A DNA stretch of 64,000 nt. Origin: Pedobacter psychrotolerans. Lineage in GTDB: Bacteria; Bacteroidota; Bacteroidia; Sphingobacteriales; Sphingobacteriaceae. The notes beneath the pieces were generated by a model that had not been told where the DNA came from, made no database searches, and saw only the letters and a program-made list of their open reading frames with translations. The stretch is from NCBI RefSeq assembly GCF_004340665.1, contig NZ_SLWO01000001.1:312450-376449 (forward strand), given 5' to 3'. The first letter of the stretch is position 1. Every line of letters begins with the position of its first letter. Made by a program: the position numbers and the translations under genes. Positions 37,587-46,665 of this stretch are shown one piece after another.

Positions 37587-37605
37587 GTGTGTAAAAAATA
37601 CACTA
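37587..37605. promoter_or_regulatory. Palindromic operator site C
   Basis: GTGTGTA-AAAAA-TACACTA, sharing all 14 arm bases with site B. On the minus strand it is followed at once by TAAATTTC, a near -7 element for the kinase gene about 100 bases downstream. Confidence 0.65.
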
Positions 37606-37703
37606 TACAGGGGCTTTAATCGCCTCAAAATCTTATTATTATACCCGAAAAGACGTTAGTCTTTTTTTTAACAAGTCAAGAAGATTTTACAATTTAAGTG
37701 CAA

Positions 37704-38726
37704 ATGAATAACAACTTTTTAGATTTTCGGAGCGATACGGTAACCAAGCCAACTCCAGGTATGCTGGAAGCAATGATGACTGCGCAGGTAGGCGATGATG
37801 TTTTTGGCGAGGATGAAACGGTTGCAGCACTGGAAGAAAAACTCTGTCATATTTTTAATATGGAGGCAGGTTTATTTTGTCCATCGGGCACCATGACCAA
37901 TCAAATTGCCATTAAATGTTTTACCCAGCCTATGGATGAAGTCATTTGTGACCAGACCGCTCATGTTTACCGTTATGAAATTGGCGGCATTGCTTACCAT
38001 TCGGGTGCTTCAGTAAGATTATTGTATGGGGACAGAGGAATTTTAACCCCTGAACTGATAGAGCCTGAAATTAATGAAGACAATATCCATTATCCAAATT
38101 CCAGTTTAGTGGTATTGGAAAATACCGTAAACAAAGGTGGAGGAAAATGTTATCGTCTGAATCAGATTGCCCCCATTCATCACCTTTGCAATATCAAAGG
38201 ATTGAAATTGCATCTGGATGGCGCCAGGATTTTTAATGCTTTAATTGCCACTGGCGATAAGGCACATGATTACGGAAAGTATTTTGATGGCATCTCGGTA
38301 TGCTTATCTAAAGGGCTGGGTGCACCAGTTGGATCAGTACTTTTAGGCAGTAAAGATATGATCAGGAAAGCCCGCAAAATTAGAAAGGCCTTTGGCGGAG
38401 GAATGCGTCAGGCAGGTTTTTTAGCTGCAGCAGGAATATATGCACTGGATCATCATGTAGAAAGGTTAAGGGAAGATCATCAGCATGCTCAGGCCTTAGC
38501 AACTGCGTTATTGAGTACCAAGTATGTACTTTCTGTATTGCCTGTTGAAACCAACATTGTTATTTTTGAAGTGGCCGCCGGAACAGCTGAAAAAATTGCA
38601 CAGCAATTAAGAGAAAAAGGATTGTATTGCGGTACTACCAGCGCAAGCACGGTAAGATTGGTAACCCATTTAGATCTTAGTCAGGCGATGATTGATCGTG
38701 CGATTGAAATAATATTACATTTGTAG
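37704..38726 (+). CDS. ltaE: Low-specificity L-threonine aldolase
   Basis: A PLP enzyme splitting L-threonine or L-allo-threonine to glycine and acetaldehyde. From the ATG at 37704 the product has 340 residues; a GTG two codons earlier is less likely. It begins FLDFRSDTVTKPTPGMLEAM, a hallmark of the family, and the PLP-binding lysine lies in CLSKGLGAPVGS. The C-terminal small domain ends SQAMIDRAIEIIL. The gene diverges from the kinase gene, with operator C between them, but a link to that regulon is not shown. Confidence 0.93.
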   Translation: MNNNFLDFRSDTVTKPTPGMLEAMMTAQVGDDVFGEDETVAALEEKLCHIFNMEAGLFCPSGTMTNQIAIKCFTQPMDEVICDQTAHVYRYEIGGIAYHSGASVRLLYGDRGILTPELIEPEINEDNIHYPNSSLVVLENTVNKGGGKCYRLNQIAPIHHLCNIKGLKLHLDGARIFNALIATGDKAHDYGKYFDGISVCLSKGLGAPVGSVLLGSKDMIRKARKIRKAFGGGMRQAGFLAAAGIYALDHHVERLREDHQHAQALATALLSTKYVLSVLPVETNIVIFEVAAGTAEKIAQQLREKGLYCGTTSASTVRLVTHLDLSQAMIDRAIEIILHL

Positions 38727-38824
38727 TGAAGTCGGGAGTTTACAATTAGAAGTTCGAAGTCTGCATTGCTAACCCTGCATTATTTAAATTGAATAGCCAA
38801 ATGCCTGAAAATTTTAAATTTCAA

Positions 38825-40315
38825 ATGCCTATTTCAAAAATCCTCATTGCTAACCGTGGGGAAATTGCCTTGCGCATTATGCGTTCTGCAAAAGAAATGG
38901 GGATCAAAACTGTTGCTGTATTTTCTGAAGCAGATAGAAATGCGCTGCATGTACGTTACGCCGATGAGGCGATATGTATTGGCCCGGCGCCATCAAATCA
39001 GAGTTATTTGGTTGGTGAAAAAATTATTGATGCATGCAAAATAACAGGCGCTGATGCGATTCATCCCGGCTACGGTTTCTTATCTGAAAATGCGGCTTTT
39101 GCAAAAAAGGTTGCAGATGCTGGGTTAATCTTAATTGGGCCATCTCCCGAAGCAATGGAGATTATGGGGAATAAATTATCAGCTAAAGCAGCAGCATTAA
39201 AATATCAAATTCCCATGGTTCCCGGAACGGAAGAAGCCATTACCAATGTGAATGAGGCAAAAGAAAGAGCTGTTGAAGTAGGCTTTCCTATCCTGATTAA
39301 AGCAGCCGCAGGGGGAGGTGGAAAAGGTATGCGGATTGTAGAAAGCGTGGATGATTTTGAAGAGCAAATGGATCTTGCAGTGAGTGAAGCCACTTCCGCC
39401 TTTGGCGATGGAGCAGTGTTTATAGAACGCTACGTTACTTCACCTCGACATATCGAAATCCAGGTTCTCGGAGATCATTATGGTAATATTGTTCATCTGT
39501 TTGAGCGAGAATGTTCGGTACAACGCCGTCATCAAAAGGTGGTTGAAGAGGCACCTTCATCTGTACTTACTCCTGAAATCAGGGCGAAAATGGGCAAGTG
39601 TGCGGTTGATGTAGCTCGATCCGTAAATTACACCGGAGCTGGAACAGTGGAGTTTATTCTGGATGAAAACCATGATTTTTTCTTTCTGGAAATGAATACA
39701 CGCTTACAGGTTGAACACCCCGTTACGGAATTCATCACTGGTGTGGATTTAGTAAAAGAGCAAATTAAAATTGCTGAAGGAAAGCCCTTAAGTTTTAATC
39801 AGGATGATTTAAAAATAAATGGTCATGCGATAGAACTTCGCGTTTATGCGGAAGATCCTAGCCATAATTTTCTTCCGGATATCGGAATTCTTAAAACTTA
39901 TAAAACGCCAAAAGGAAATGGTGTGCGGGTGGATGATGGTTTTGAACAAGGCATGGAAATTCCGATTTATTATGACCCGATGATTGCAAAGCTGATTACT
40001 TACGGAAAGGATCGCGAGGAAGCAATATCCAGAATGGTGAGGGCAATAGCAGAATATGAGATTACGGGGATAGAAACTACCTTGGCTTTTGGTAATTTTG
40101 TCATGCAACATGAAGCTTTTAAAAGTGGTAATTTTGATACCCATTTCGTGTCCAAATATTTCAGACCAGATGGGTTAAACGAAATCAATGAAGATGAAGC
40201 GATGATTGCCGCAATTGTTGCTGCAAAGTTCTTTAAAAAGGATGTATTTAAGAAAGCGCCAGAGCAGGCACCTTCACAATCATCCAACTGGAGAAAAAAT
40301 AGATTAAAATATTAA
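38825..40315 (+). CDS. accC: Biotin carboxylase subunit of an acetyl/acyl-CoA carboxylase
   Basis: It carboxylates the biotin of a carrier protein using ATP and bicarbonate. From the ATG at 38825 the product has 496 residues and starts MPISKILIANRGEIALRIMR. Another ATG at 38801 would add eight residues. The ATP-grasp glycine loop KAAAGGGGKGM, the ERECSVQRRHQKVVEE segment and MNTRLQVEHPVTE are all present. Its C-terminus extends some 45 residues beyond a typical AccC of about 450, ending in a basic tail, and resembles acyl-CoA (for example propionyl-CoA) carboxylase subunits. No carrier or transferase gene is adjacent. Confidence 0.9.
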   Translation: MPISKILIANRGEIALRIMRSAKEMGIKTVAVFSEADRNALHVRYADEAICIGPAPSNQSYLVGEKIIDACKITGADAIHPGYGFLSENAAFAKKVADAGLILIGPSPEAMEIMGNKLSAKAAALKYQIPMVPGTEEAITNVNEAKERAVEVGFPILIKAAAGGGGKGMRIVESVDDFEEQMDLAVSEATSAFGDGAVFIERYVTSPRHIEIQVLGDHYGNIVHLFERECSVQRRHQKVVEEAPSSVLTPEIRAKMGKCAVDVARSVNYTGAGTVEFILDENHDFFFLEMNTRLQVEHPVTEFITGVDLVKEQIKIAEGKPLSFNQDDLKINGHAIELRVYAEDPSHNFLPDIGILKTYKTPKGNGVRVDDGFEQGMEIPIYYDPMIAKLITYGKDREEAISRMVRAIAEYEITGIETTLAFGNFVMQHEAFKSGNFDTHFVSKYFRPDGLNEINEDEAMIAAIVAAKFFKKDVFKKAPEQAPSQSSNWRKNRLKY

Positions 40316-40388
40316 TACAGATTTCTGTCAGACTTTCTTCTGAATAATTAGAAAAGAATCTTGCAGAAATCTCAACACCTAATCATAC

Positions 40389-40973
40389 ATGTTTACCGGA
40401 ATTATAGAAACACTGGGCGAAGTTACCGCCATCAAAAATGATCATACCAATATTCATTTTACCATTTCATCAGCCATTAGTCAAGAACTTAAAATAGATC
40501 AGAGTGTGGCCCATAATGGCGTCTGCCTTACGGTTGTATCACTTCAGGATGGATCACATACAGTAACCGCTATTGATGAAACATTGCGCAAAACCAGCTT
40601 AGGTAATTTAAAGGTAGGCAGCCGGGTAAACTTAGAACGGTGTATGCAGATGAATGCACGTTTGGATGGTCATATTGTTCAGGGGCATGTTGATCAGACA
40701 GCTGTTTGTATTAAACGTGAAGAATTGGATGGAAGCTGGGAATATCGTTTCAAATATGATTCAAGTGCAGGAAATGTAACAGTAGAAAAAGGATCAGCCT
40801 GTGTAAACGGGATTAGCTTAACTGTGGTTAACTCTACTGCTGATGAATTCTCTGTCTTTATCATTCCATATACTTTTGAGCATACAAATTTACAGGAAGT
40901 TCAGGTGGGCGATACCGTTAATTTAGAGTTTGATATTATTGGCAAGTACGTGGCCAGGTTAATGAATAAATAA
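40389..40973 (+). CDS. ribE: Riboflavin synthase, alpha subunit
   Basis: It dismutates two 6,7-dimethyl-8-ribityllumazine molecules to riboflavin. The 194-residue product begins MFTGIIETLGEV and shows the two lumazine-binding barrels: VCLTVVS in the first, and GHVDQTA, NGISLTVV and a similar fold in the second. The last part ends GKYVARLMNK. It is separated from accC by only 73 bases and followed 26 bases later by a DUF4268 gene on the same strand, so the three may be cotranscribed. No FMN riboswitch was seen upstream. Confidence 0.95.
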   Translation: MFTGIIETLGEVTAIKNDHTNIHFTISSAISQELKIDQSVAHNGVCLTVVSLQDGSHTVTAIDETLRKTSLGNLKVGSRVNLERCMQMNARLDGHIVQGHVDQTAVCIKREELDGSWEYRFKYDSSAGNVTVEKGSACVNGISLTVVNSTADEFSVFIIPYTFEHTNLQEVQVGDTVNLEFDIIGKYVARLMNK

Positions 40974-40999
40974 ATTTGCCTTTTAATTAATCAATTGGT

Positions 41000-41461
41000 A
41001 TGTACAGTAAAGATGAAGCGGCCAGGTTAAGGCAACAGTTTTGGATTAGTTTTGGGCAATACATGAAACCCGTTCCTTCGGCAAGTGGCAGCACCGTTCA
41101 TTGGATCAACTATAAAACAGGAGTAAAAAATATCTTCTTTAAAATGGATGTTGACAATAAAAAAGCAAGTATTGCTATTCAGTTGTCTCATCCAGATCAG
41201 GATATTCGTCACCTCATTTTTGATCAGTTTGAAGAATTTAAACTAATGCTTACCAATACATTAGAAGAGGAGTGGGACTGGACAAGAGATTTTACCGATG
41301 ATTACGGGAAAACCATCAGTCAGATATCAATCACTATATCTGGGGTAAGTATTTTTAACCAGCAACACTGGCCCCAACTCATTTCATTTTTTAAGCCAAG
41401 AATCATTGCTTTGGATGAGTTCTGGGATCATGTAAAACCAGTTTTTGAGGGTTTGGTTTAA
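41000..41461 (+). CDS. DUF4268 domain protein
   Basis: The 153-residue product matches the DUF4268 pattern: an N-terminal WISFGQYM, then a HWINYKTGVKNIFFKMDV strand region, and a C-terminal WPQLISFFKPRIIALDEFWDHVKP helix. DUF4268 is often found in or near nuclease-like proteins, but here it stands alone and its role is unknown. It follows ribE by 26 bases and its 3' end overlaps the end of the convergent TPR gene by four bases. Confidence 0.8.
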   Translation: MYSKDEAARLRQQFWISFGQYMKPVPSASGSTVHWINYKTGVKNIFFKMDVDNKKASIAIQLSHPDQDIRHLIFDQFEEFKLMLTNTLEEEWDWTRDFTDDYGKTISQISITISGVSIFNQQHWPQLISFFKPRIIALDEFWDHVKPVFEGLV

Positions 41462-42606
41462 TAGGCAAGATTCAATTGCGCTATTCTTTCTTTGGTAAAT
41501 TTGATTTCTACCTGGTCATCTTCTGCATTTGGTTTACTTCCAAGGTAAAGCTTATAATAATTTAAAGCAGGTTTAGGCTGTTTTAGTTTAGTATCATAAA
41601 GTGTAGCGAGGCGATAGTAAAGGGTTGGCGTTGCCTTAAACTGCAATCCTTTTTTATAAGCTGCGTTAGCCAACTTAAATTGATTATTTTCTTCATAAGT
41701 TAGGCCTAATAATGCATAATAACTTGCTGTATTTGGTGAGATAGCCTCCTCAATTGTTCTTTTAGCATAAATTGCGGCCATTTTATAGTTTTTGAGGTAG
41801 CGGTAACTTAAGCATGTAAAATATAGTGTGTTCTCATTCTGCATTAAAAGTTTTTCGAGTTTAGAAAAATGCTTAATGGCCTGATCATATTTTTTAGTGT
41901 AATAGTAGGCCTTGGCTACATCTCTAATTACTGTTGCATCATCTCCATCTTTCAACAATATTTCTCCCGAAGTAATTACCTCCTGGTACTTTTTTAACTG
42001 ATTGGCTACAAGAAGTTTTGTCCGTTGTAATACCAGATTTTCAATATCAGCCTTAATGGCGACATCTAGCACATGATACGCTTTTTCATACTCTTGGTTC
42101 ACACCGTGTACTTCTGCCAGATCAATGGCAATATCCGCTTCATTTGGATTAAGTCGATTGGCCTTCAGAAGGTAAACAGATCTCATGGAGTCTTTTACCG
42201 AATGATATAAATTAGCAAGGAGCTTGTAAACGCTAAAATTATTACTGTCGATTTTAACAATCTCCCCATAATACTTTTTTGCCATTTGTTGATTTCCCCG
42301 CCGGGTGCTGATATTCCCTAAACTGAACAAGATGGACAGATTTTGCGGCTGGAGTTGGTAGGCCTTGCTATAATATTTTTCAGCTTCTACATTATTACTA
42401 GCCATTAAAAAGCAATACCCTATTTGGATTAATGCTTTTTGATTATTGGTATTATCTGTATAGATATTTCTTAAATATAGAGCAGCTTCTGCATATTTCT
42501 GGTTTTGATAAAGATCGAGTAATTTCTCTTGATCAACTGTTGAGGATTTTGCAAAGCATTGTTGTGATAATAACATGAGCAGCAGGGAGTAGAATATGTT
42601 TTTCAT
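41458..42606 (-). CDS. Secreted tetratricopeptide-repeat protein
   Basis: From the ATG at 42606 (a GTG lies one codon earlier) the product has 382 residues and starts MKNIFYSLLLMLLSQQCFAK, a signal peptide. The mature protein is made of helix-turn-helix repeats of about 34 residues with TPR features, such as ALIQIGYCFLMASNNVEAEKY, LSILFSLGNISTRRGNQQMA and NLYHSVKDSMRSVYLLKA. TPR domains mediate protein-protein contacts. No enzyme domain is present. It should act in the periplasm, and its partner is unknown. Confidence 0.85.
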   Translation of the reverse strand: MKNIFYSLLLMLLSQQCFAKSSTVDQEKLLDLYQNQKYAEAALYLRNIYTDNTNNQKALIQIGYCFLMASNNVEAEKYYSKAYQLQPQNLSILFSLGNISTRRGNQQMAKKYYGEIVKIDSNNFSVYKLLANLYHSVKDSMRSVYLLKANRLNPNEADIAIDLAEVHGVNQEYEKAYHVLDVAIKADIENLVLQRTKLLVANQLKKYQEVITSGEILLKDGDDATVIRDVAKAYYYTKKYDQAIKHFSKLEKLLMQNENTLYFTCLSYRYLKNYKMAAIYAKRTIEEAISPNTASYYALLGLTYEENNQFKLANAAYKKGLQFKATPTLYYRLATLYDTKLKQPKPALNYYKLYLGSKPNAEDDQVEIKFTKERIAQLNLAY

Positions 42607-42740
42607 CACTATAAATATTTAAACTAATTTATTAGTTATAAGTGATGATTCCAAATTTTGAGGGAAGATGAGGTAAATAAAAACAAATTGAGGCTAAGTG
42701 GGTTTATAAGGATATTAGTATAAATTAAAATAAAGAACCT

Positions 42741-43037
42741 ATGAATACCTTACAGAAATTCGAATTAATGGAAAAAATTGTGCGTGAGTTAGAAGATTTA
42801 CAAAACTCACAAACCGCACTTATCCAAAAGATTGGTAAAATTGAAGTAGATAATATCGAACTAGGCGATGGCAGGTTAGAAAAAGATTTACCAGATATTC
42901 ACCAAAATTTAGCAGATAACTTAGATACTATATCAGGAATTTTAGATTACTTTGCAGGGAAAACACAGAATTTTGGCGATAAGAACAATGTTGATGCCTT
43001 GAAAGAACAAGAAGCAATCAACAATGCGACTAGCTAA
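42741..43037 (+). CDS. Small coiled-coil protein of unknown function
   Basis: A 98-residue acidic, mostly helical protein: MNTLQKFELMEKIVRELEDL, then repeats of leucine and isoleucine at heptad-like spacing, then LADNLDTISGILDYFAG and a polar tail. No signal peptide is evident, so it is probably cytoplasmic. I do not recognise a family. It is followed 21 bases later by an outer-membrane barrel gene. Confidence 0.7.
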   Translation: MNTLQKFELMEKIVRELEDLQNSQTALIQKIGKIEVDNIELGDGRLEKDLPDIHQNLADNLDTISGILDYFAGKTQNFGDKNNVDALKEQEAINNATS

Positions 43038-43058
43038 TTAACTTTAATCCTATTTTAT

Positions 43059-43649
43059 ATGAAATCTTTATCATTAACTATTGCCTGTCTATTTGCATGC
43101 TTTTTTGCAAGCGCACAGTTATTACCAACTTTCCAGCTAGGTTTAAAAGCCGGAGCAAATTTTTCAAAGTTTGATAGCGATAATACTTTCAGTAGTGATA
43201 ATCGTGCTGGTTTTTACGGCGGTTTGTGGGCGAGAATTGGTGGGGCAGGCGTTCATTTTCAACCAGAGCTTTATATCTCAGGTAAGAAAACGAATCTAGT
43301 TAGTGATGCAACAGGCCAGGTAAATAAAGTAAGTTTTACCAGTTTGGATGTTCCATTATTGGTTGGAACTAAGATTGGTGCTTTGGGCGTTGGCGTTAGA
43401 TTAAACACTGGACCAATGGTTTCATTTATCTTAGATGAGAAACAAAGTTTTGGTCAGGCTACTGGAAATGTTTTTAATGGAAACTTTAAAAATCAAGCAT
43501 TTGCATGGCAATTTGGTGCAGCACTTGATATTAAGAAATTAAGCATCGATGCACGTTACGAATTGGGCTTGTCTAAATTAAATAAAGATGGTTACCCTGG
43601 AACAAAGCTGAATTTGTTAACTGTTGGTTTAGGATATAGAATTTTTTAA
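43059..43649 (+). CDS. PorT-family outer-membrane beta-barrel protein
   Basis: The 196-residue product starts MKSLSLTIACLFACFFASAQ, a signal peptide. The remainder shows alternating hydrophobic residues typical of an eight-stranded beta barrel: FQLGLKAGANFSKFDSD, GFYGGLWARIG, VHFQPELYISGKK, VSFTSLDVPLLVGTKIG and a C-terminal LTVGLGYRIF. Such PorT or OmpA-barrel-like proteins are common in this phylum. The specific role is unknown. A terminator follows. Confidence 0.88.
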   Translation: MKSLSLTIACLFACFFASAQLLPTFQLGLKAGANFSKFDSDNTFSSDNRAGFYGGLWARIGGAGVHFQPELYISGKKTNLVSDATGQVNKVSFTSLDVPLLVGTKIGALGVGVRLNTGPMVSFILDEKQSFGQATGNVFNGNFKNQAFAWQFGAALDIKKLSIDARYELGLSKLNKDGYPGTKLNLLTVGLGYRIF

Positions 43650-43678
43650 TCTGATACTAAAATGATCAGTATAGGAGA

Positions 43679-43705
43679 GGGCAGACATTTGATCTGCCCT
43701 TTTTT
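43679..43705 (+). terminator. Terminator after the barrel gene
   Basis: GGGCAGA/TCTGCCC with a 7-nt loop and six T residues. Confidence 0.92.
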
Positions 43706-43716
43706 ATGATGTTTTT

Positions 43717-44631
43717 TTAGAGATCAACCTCTGTGAGCTCATAAGCAAAAGAACCATTTTTTGGAATGATTGGTGTCTCTCTTCCTACGCTTAATGCTTT
43801 AATAAATGATGCTCCAAAATAAAATATCAGGGAAGAATAGAATACAAAAAGCATAATCACAATAATAGACCCGGCTGATCCATAAATGTTGCTGATATTA
43901 CTCAATGGAAGTAAAATTCTTAAAATGTATTTACCAACCGTAAAAAGACAACCTGTAAGTAAGCCTCCTGAAATGGCTGCTTTCCATGTTGGTCTGCCAT
44001 TAGTTAAGTATCTGAACAGCATTGTAAACCAAGTGGTAACAATAATGATAAAGACAATCTGATTAAGTATGGAAGTTAATATCAGATTAAATGAAGGTGA
44101 ACTGCTTTTTAAATAGGCACCAATAATCGCCTGAACACTATCAGCAAGTAGACCGATAAAAAATAGGATGCCGGCAAACAAGATGATGGTTATAGATATG
44201 GCTCTTGATTTAAGGGTATTAATAATCCCCTTTTTATCCTTGTTACCGATATTCCAGATTTGTTCTAACGAGTTTTTAATAACATTGAATAGGGTAGTGG
44301 CAACAAATAGAAAAAAGACAAAACTGAATAGAGTGATGTACCAAGCCTGGTCAATTCCCCTGATATTGCGAAGGGTCAATTTAATCTGTTTAATACTATC
44401 CTCATCCAGTATATTAGCCAAACGCTGAAAGATATTGGTAAATAAGATCCGCCTGTCAGTAAACATACCAAATAGGCGGATCAGGATAATCAATATTGGT
44501 GGCAGTGCAAAATTGGTGAAGAACGCTGTTGCACCAGCTAATCGTAAGGGGTCGTTTTGTTGAAATAAGACAAATGCATTTCTCACAGTAGAGAAAAAGA
44601 AGCTTAATTTATCCTTTAGTTTTAACAGCAT
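43717..44631 (-). CDS. YihY/BrkB-family membrane protein
   Basis: The 304-residue product has six membrane segments and the family signatures PLRLAGATAFFTNFALPP near the N-terminus and YGSAGSIIVIMLFVFYSSLIF near the end. YihY/BrkB proteins are inner-membrane proteins of uncertain function; the old annotation as ribonuclease BN is wrong for this family. It stands alone on the minus strand, convergent with the barrel gene. Confidence 0.9.
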   Translation of the reverse strand: MLLKLKDKLSFFFSTVRNAFVLFQQNDPLRLAGATAFFTNFALPPILIILIRLFGMFTDRRILFTNIFQRLANILDEDSIKQIKLTLRNIRGIDQAWYITLFSFVFFLFVATTLFNVIKNSLEQIWNIGNKDKKGIINTLKSRAISITIILFAGILFFIGLLADSVQAIIGAYLKSSSPSFNLILTSILNQIVFIIIVTTWFTMLFRYLTNGRPTWKAAISGGLLTGCLFTVGKYILRILLPLSNISNIYGSAGSIIVIMLFVFYSSLIFYFGASFIKALSVGRETPIIPKNGSFAYELTEVDL

Positions 44632-44701
44632 GTTTCATTCTTAAAAGCCCCGAAAATACTCAAAATACTTTATCCCTTATCTTTTGAATCTGTTTTTGTT
44701 A

Positions 44702-45100
44702 TTAATCAGCCTTTTTAAAAATAAGCAAGACTTTTTCATCATTCAACAGTATTAGTTTTTCCTCCGTTACCTTAGCCTTGTTTACCTGGTTAATGGCTTG
44801 TACGTATGCACGTTCGGCAGCATCTGTTTCCTGACAAAACATCCGGGTACTGATTATGTCTTTTAATTTAATCTTGCGATCTACTATTTCAACTTTGCCT
44901 CCATAGGAATTACAAAAAGATTTACCATTAACTGCTAAACTATCTCCAAAGTTAAGTGTTGCTTTTGCATTGGCAGGTAATGTTAATCCTGGTAACTCAG
45001 TTAATTCCCATTTGGTATGCGCCAGTTTTTTAGGGTCATCTTTTTCTAAACATCCACTAAAAAGACAGATAATAATTCCAAGCAGTAATAGATTTTTCAT
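44702..45100 (-). CDS. META-domain lipoprotein (HslJ-like)
   Basis: The 132-residue product begins MKNLLLLGIIICLFSGC with a lipobox (Cys17). The mature part shows the META pattern, W-x-L-T-E-LPG, LNFGDSLAVNGKSFCNSYGG with two cysteines, RMFCQETDAAERAYVQAI and a final KVLLIFKKAD. META/HslJ proteins are small outer-membrane or periplasmic proteins linked to stress or resistance phenotypes in some bacteria, but no function is established. It diverges from the next lipoprotein gene. Confidence 0.85.
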   Translation of the reverse strand: MKNLLLLGIIICLFSGCLEKDDPKKLAHTKWELTELPGLTLPANAKATLNFGDSLAVNGKSFCNSYGGKVEIVDRKIKLKDIISTRMFCQETDAAERAYVQAINQVNKAKVTEEKLILLNDEKVLLIFKKAD

Positions 45101-45237
45101 AGGTTTTGCGATTTCACAATGATTAACAATAATTAATCCAATAATTCATTTGAGGTTAAATGATTTAAATTGAAATTTTAATCGGAGGTAAGAAATAAAG
45201 ATAATAAATTAGCGAAAAAAAGCGACAATAAAAATCT

Positions 45238-46026
45238 ATGAAAACTACAGCATTAGCCATTTTACTTTCCATCAGCTTATTTGCCTGTAAACAGGGTAAA
45301 CTGGAAACCACTTATGTTTCAAAAGTTTATGATAACGAAGACTTCAATGAATTTCCAAAGGTTAAAAATGAAACTTTGAATATTGTTACTGTTGAACCCG
45401 CTACAGCCGAAGGTAAGGAAAACTTTACGGTTCAGTTTAAAGATACTACTGTAGCCATTCAGGATAATCCAAAGCCATTGGCCAATCAATTTAAACAAGC
45501 CAGGTTTATCAATACACAAAAAACGGCTGCGTTGGTTCAGGTAGAAGACGGTTCTGGTTTAGTTTCTCCTTTTTATGTGATTGCGTTAAAGGATGGAAAA
45601 GTAAGTGTGACCAGTTTATACAAAGCGTCAGAAGGAAAAAGTGATCGAAAATATACCAAGGGAATAGAAGAAATGAGCTTAAGCAATATCATTGTGAATA
45701 ATGATTTTGCCATTGCATTGGTAAATGGAAAGATTTATCCTATCAAAAGGCAAAGCGAAAATGAACGGATACAAGGCGATTTTTTATTTAATTCATCTGA
45801 TAAGCAAACTTTGGTTTTTTTAACGGGAAACTCGCTTTATCAGGTTAATTATCGTACAGGAGAAACGTCTACACTAAAACTTCCTGCGGATGTGATGCAA
45901 TCTGGCAATGTTGCTAATGAAATCAGAAAAGGTTACAGTTGGGCTACAAATGCAAAAGGAGCTTCTTTTTTAAAGCAAAATCCAGATGATGACCGCATCG
46001 TAGACATTAGCGAATTTAAAAAATAG
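45238..46026 (+). CDS. Lipoprotein of unknown function
   Basis: The 262-residue product starts MKTTALAILLSISLFAC with a lipobox (Cys17). The rest has beta-rich stretches (SPFYVIALKDGKVSVTSLY, GDFLFNSSDKQTLVFLTGN, SLYQVNYRTGETSTLKL) reminiscent of a propeller-like repeat, but I do not recognise a family. Its stop lies 5 bases from the stop of alkB on the other strand, with no clear terminator between. Confidence 0.75.
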   Translation: MKTTALAILLSISLFACKQGKLETTYVSKVYDNEDFNEFPKVKNETLNIVTVEPATAEGKENFTVQFKDTTVAIQDNPKPLANQFKQARFINTQKTAALVQVEDGSGLVSPFYVIALKDGKVSVTSLYKASEGKSDRKYTKGIEEMSLSNIIVNNDFAIALVNGKIYPIKRQSENERIQGDFLFNSSDKQTLVFLTGNSLYQVNYRTGETSTLKLPADVMQSGNVANEIRKGYSWATNAKGASFLKQNPDDDRIVDISEFKK

Positions 46027-46031
46027 AATGA

Positions 46032-46643
46032 TTATCCTGCAACCATCGATCGGAAGGTAAGGTTTATCCGTGGCGTGCTGATTTTTTTTGTTGGAGGTAA
46101 ACGATGTAGCCAATGGGTTTGGGTGGCATCTTTCATCTCCAGCAAACTTCCGTTTTCTAAAAATAGGCCAATGGTTTCTTTTGATGCTTTGTGTTTAAAA
46201 AGAAACTTTCTTTCGGCACCAAAACTCATTGAAGCAATGCTGGTATTTTTACCCAGAGCTTTTTCATCATCACTGTGGTAAGCCATGCCTTCATTGCCAT
46301 TGTGGTAAAGGTTTAACAGGCAGGAATTGTATTTAGATTTAGTGTTCTCTTCTGCAATTTGTTTGAGTTCGATTAATTCGCTCGTCCAGGGAAGTGCATA
46401 TTTGGTCGCATTGGAATAGGTATAAGCATATTCCTGATCGCCATACCAGGCTACCTTTCTTTTGGTAATGATGTGTTTGCCCATGATAAAAGCTTCATCA
46501 TTCTTCCACTCGATGGTATTCAGGAGTGCCTCGTAATAGGTATTTGCTTTTTCGTTGGAAAACAATTGGCCAAAATACCGCACTGTTCCATCATAAGGAA
46601 GAAAATTCTGATCAATATCTTTTATCACACTAAACAAATCCAT
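46032..46643 (-). CDS. alkB: AlkB-type 2-oxoglutarate/Fe(II) dioxygenase
   Basis: AlkB repairs alkylated bases such as 1-methyladenine by oxidative demethylation. The 203-residue product carries the iron-binding HxD in MAYHSDDEKALG, the second histidine near HWLHRLPP, and the 2-oxoglutarate-binding RINLTFR near the C-terminus. It starts 22 bases after ada on the same strand, so both are probably one alkylation-response operon with ada first. Confidence 0.93.
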   Translation of the reverse strand: MDLFSVIKDIDQNFLPYDGTVRYFGQLFSNEKANTYYEALLNTIEWKNDEAFIMGKHIITKRKVAWYGDQEYAYTYSNATKYALPWTSELIELKQIAEENTKSKYNSCLLNLYHNGNEGMAYHSDDEKALGKNTSIASMSFGAERKFLFKHKASKETIGLFLENGSLLEMKDATQTHWLHRLPPTKKISTPRINLTFRSMVAG

Positions 46644-46665
46644 TTTATATCTTTTTTATATTTTA

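Noticed and set aside
42609..42740. Operator-like palindromes before the TPR gene
   Set aside because: Arms are short, AT-only and imperfect, and do not match other sites. Chance is a sufficient explanation.
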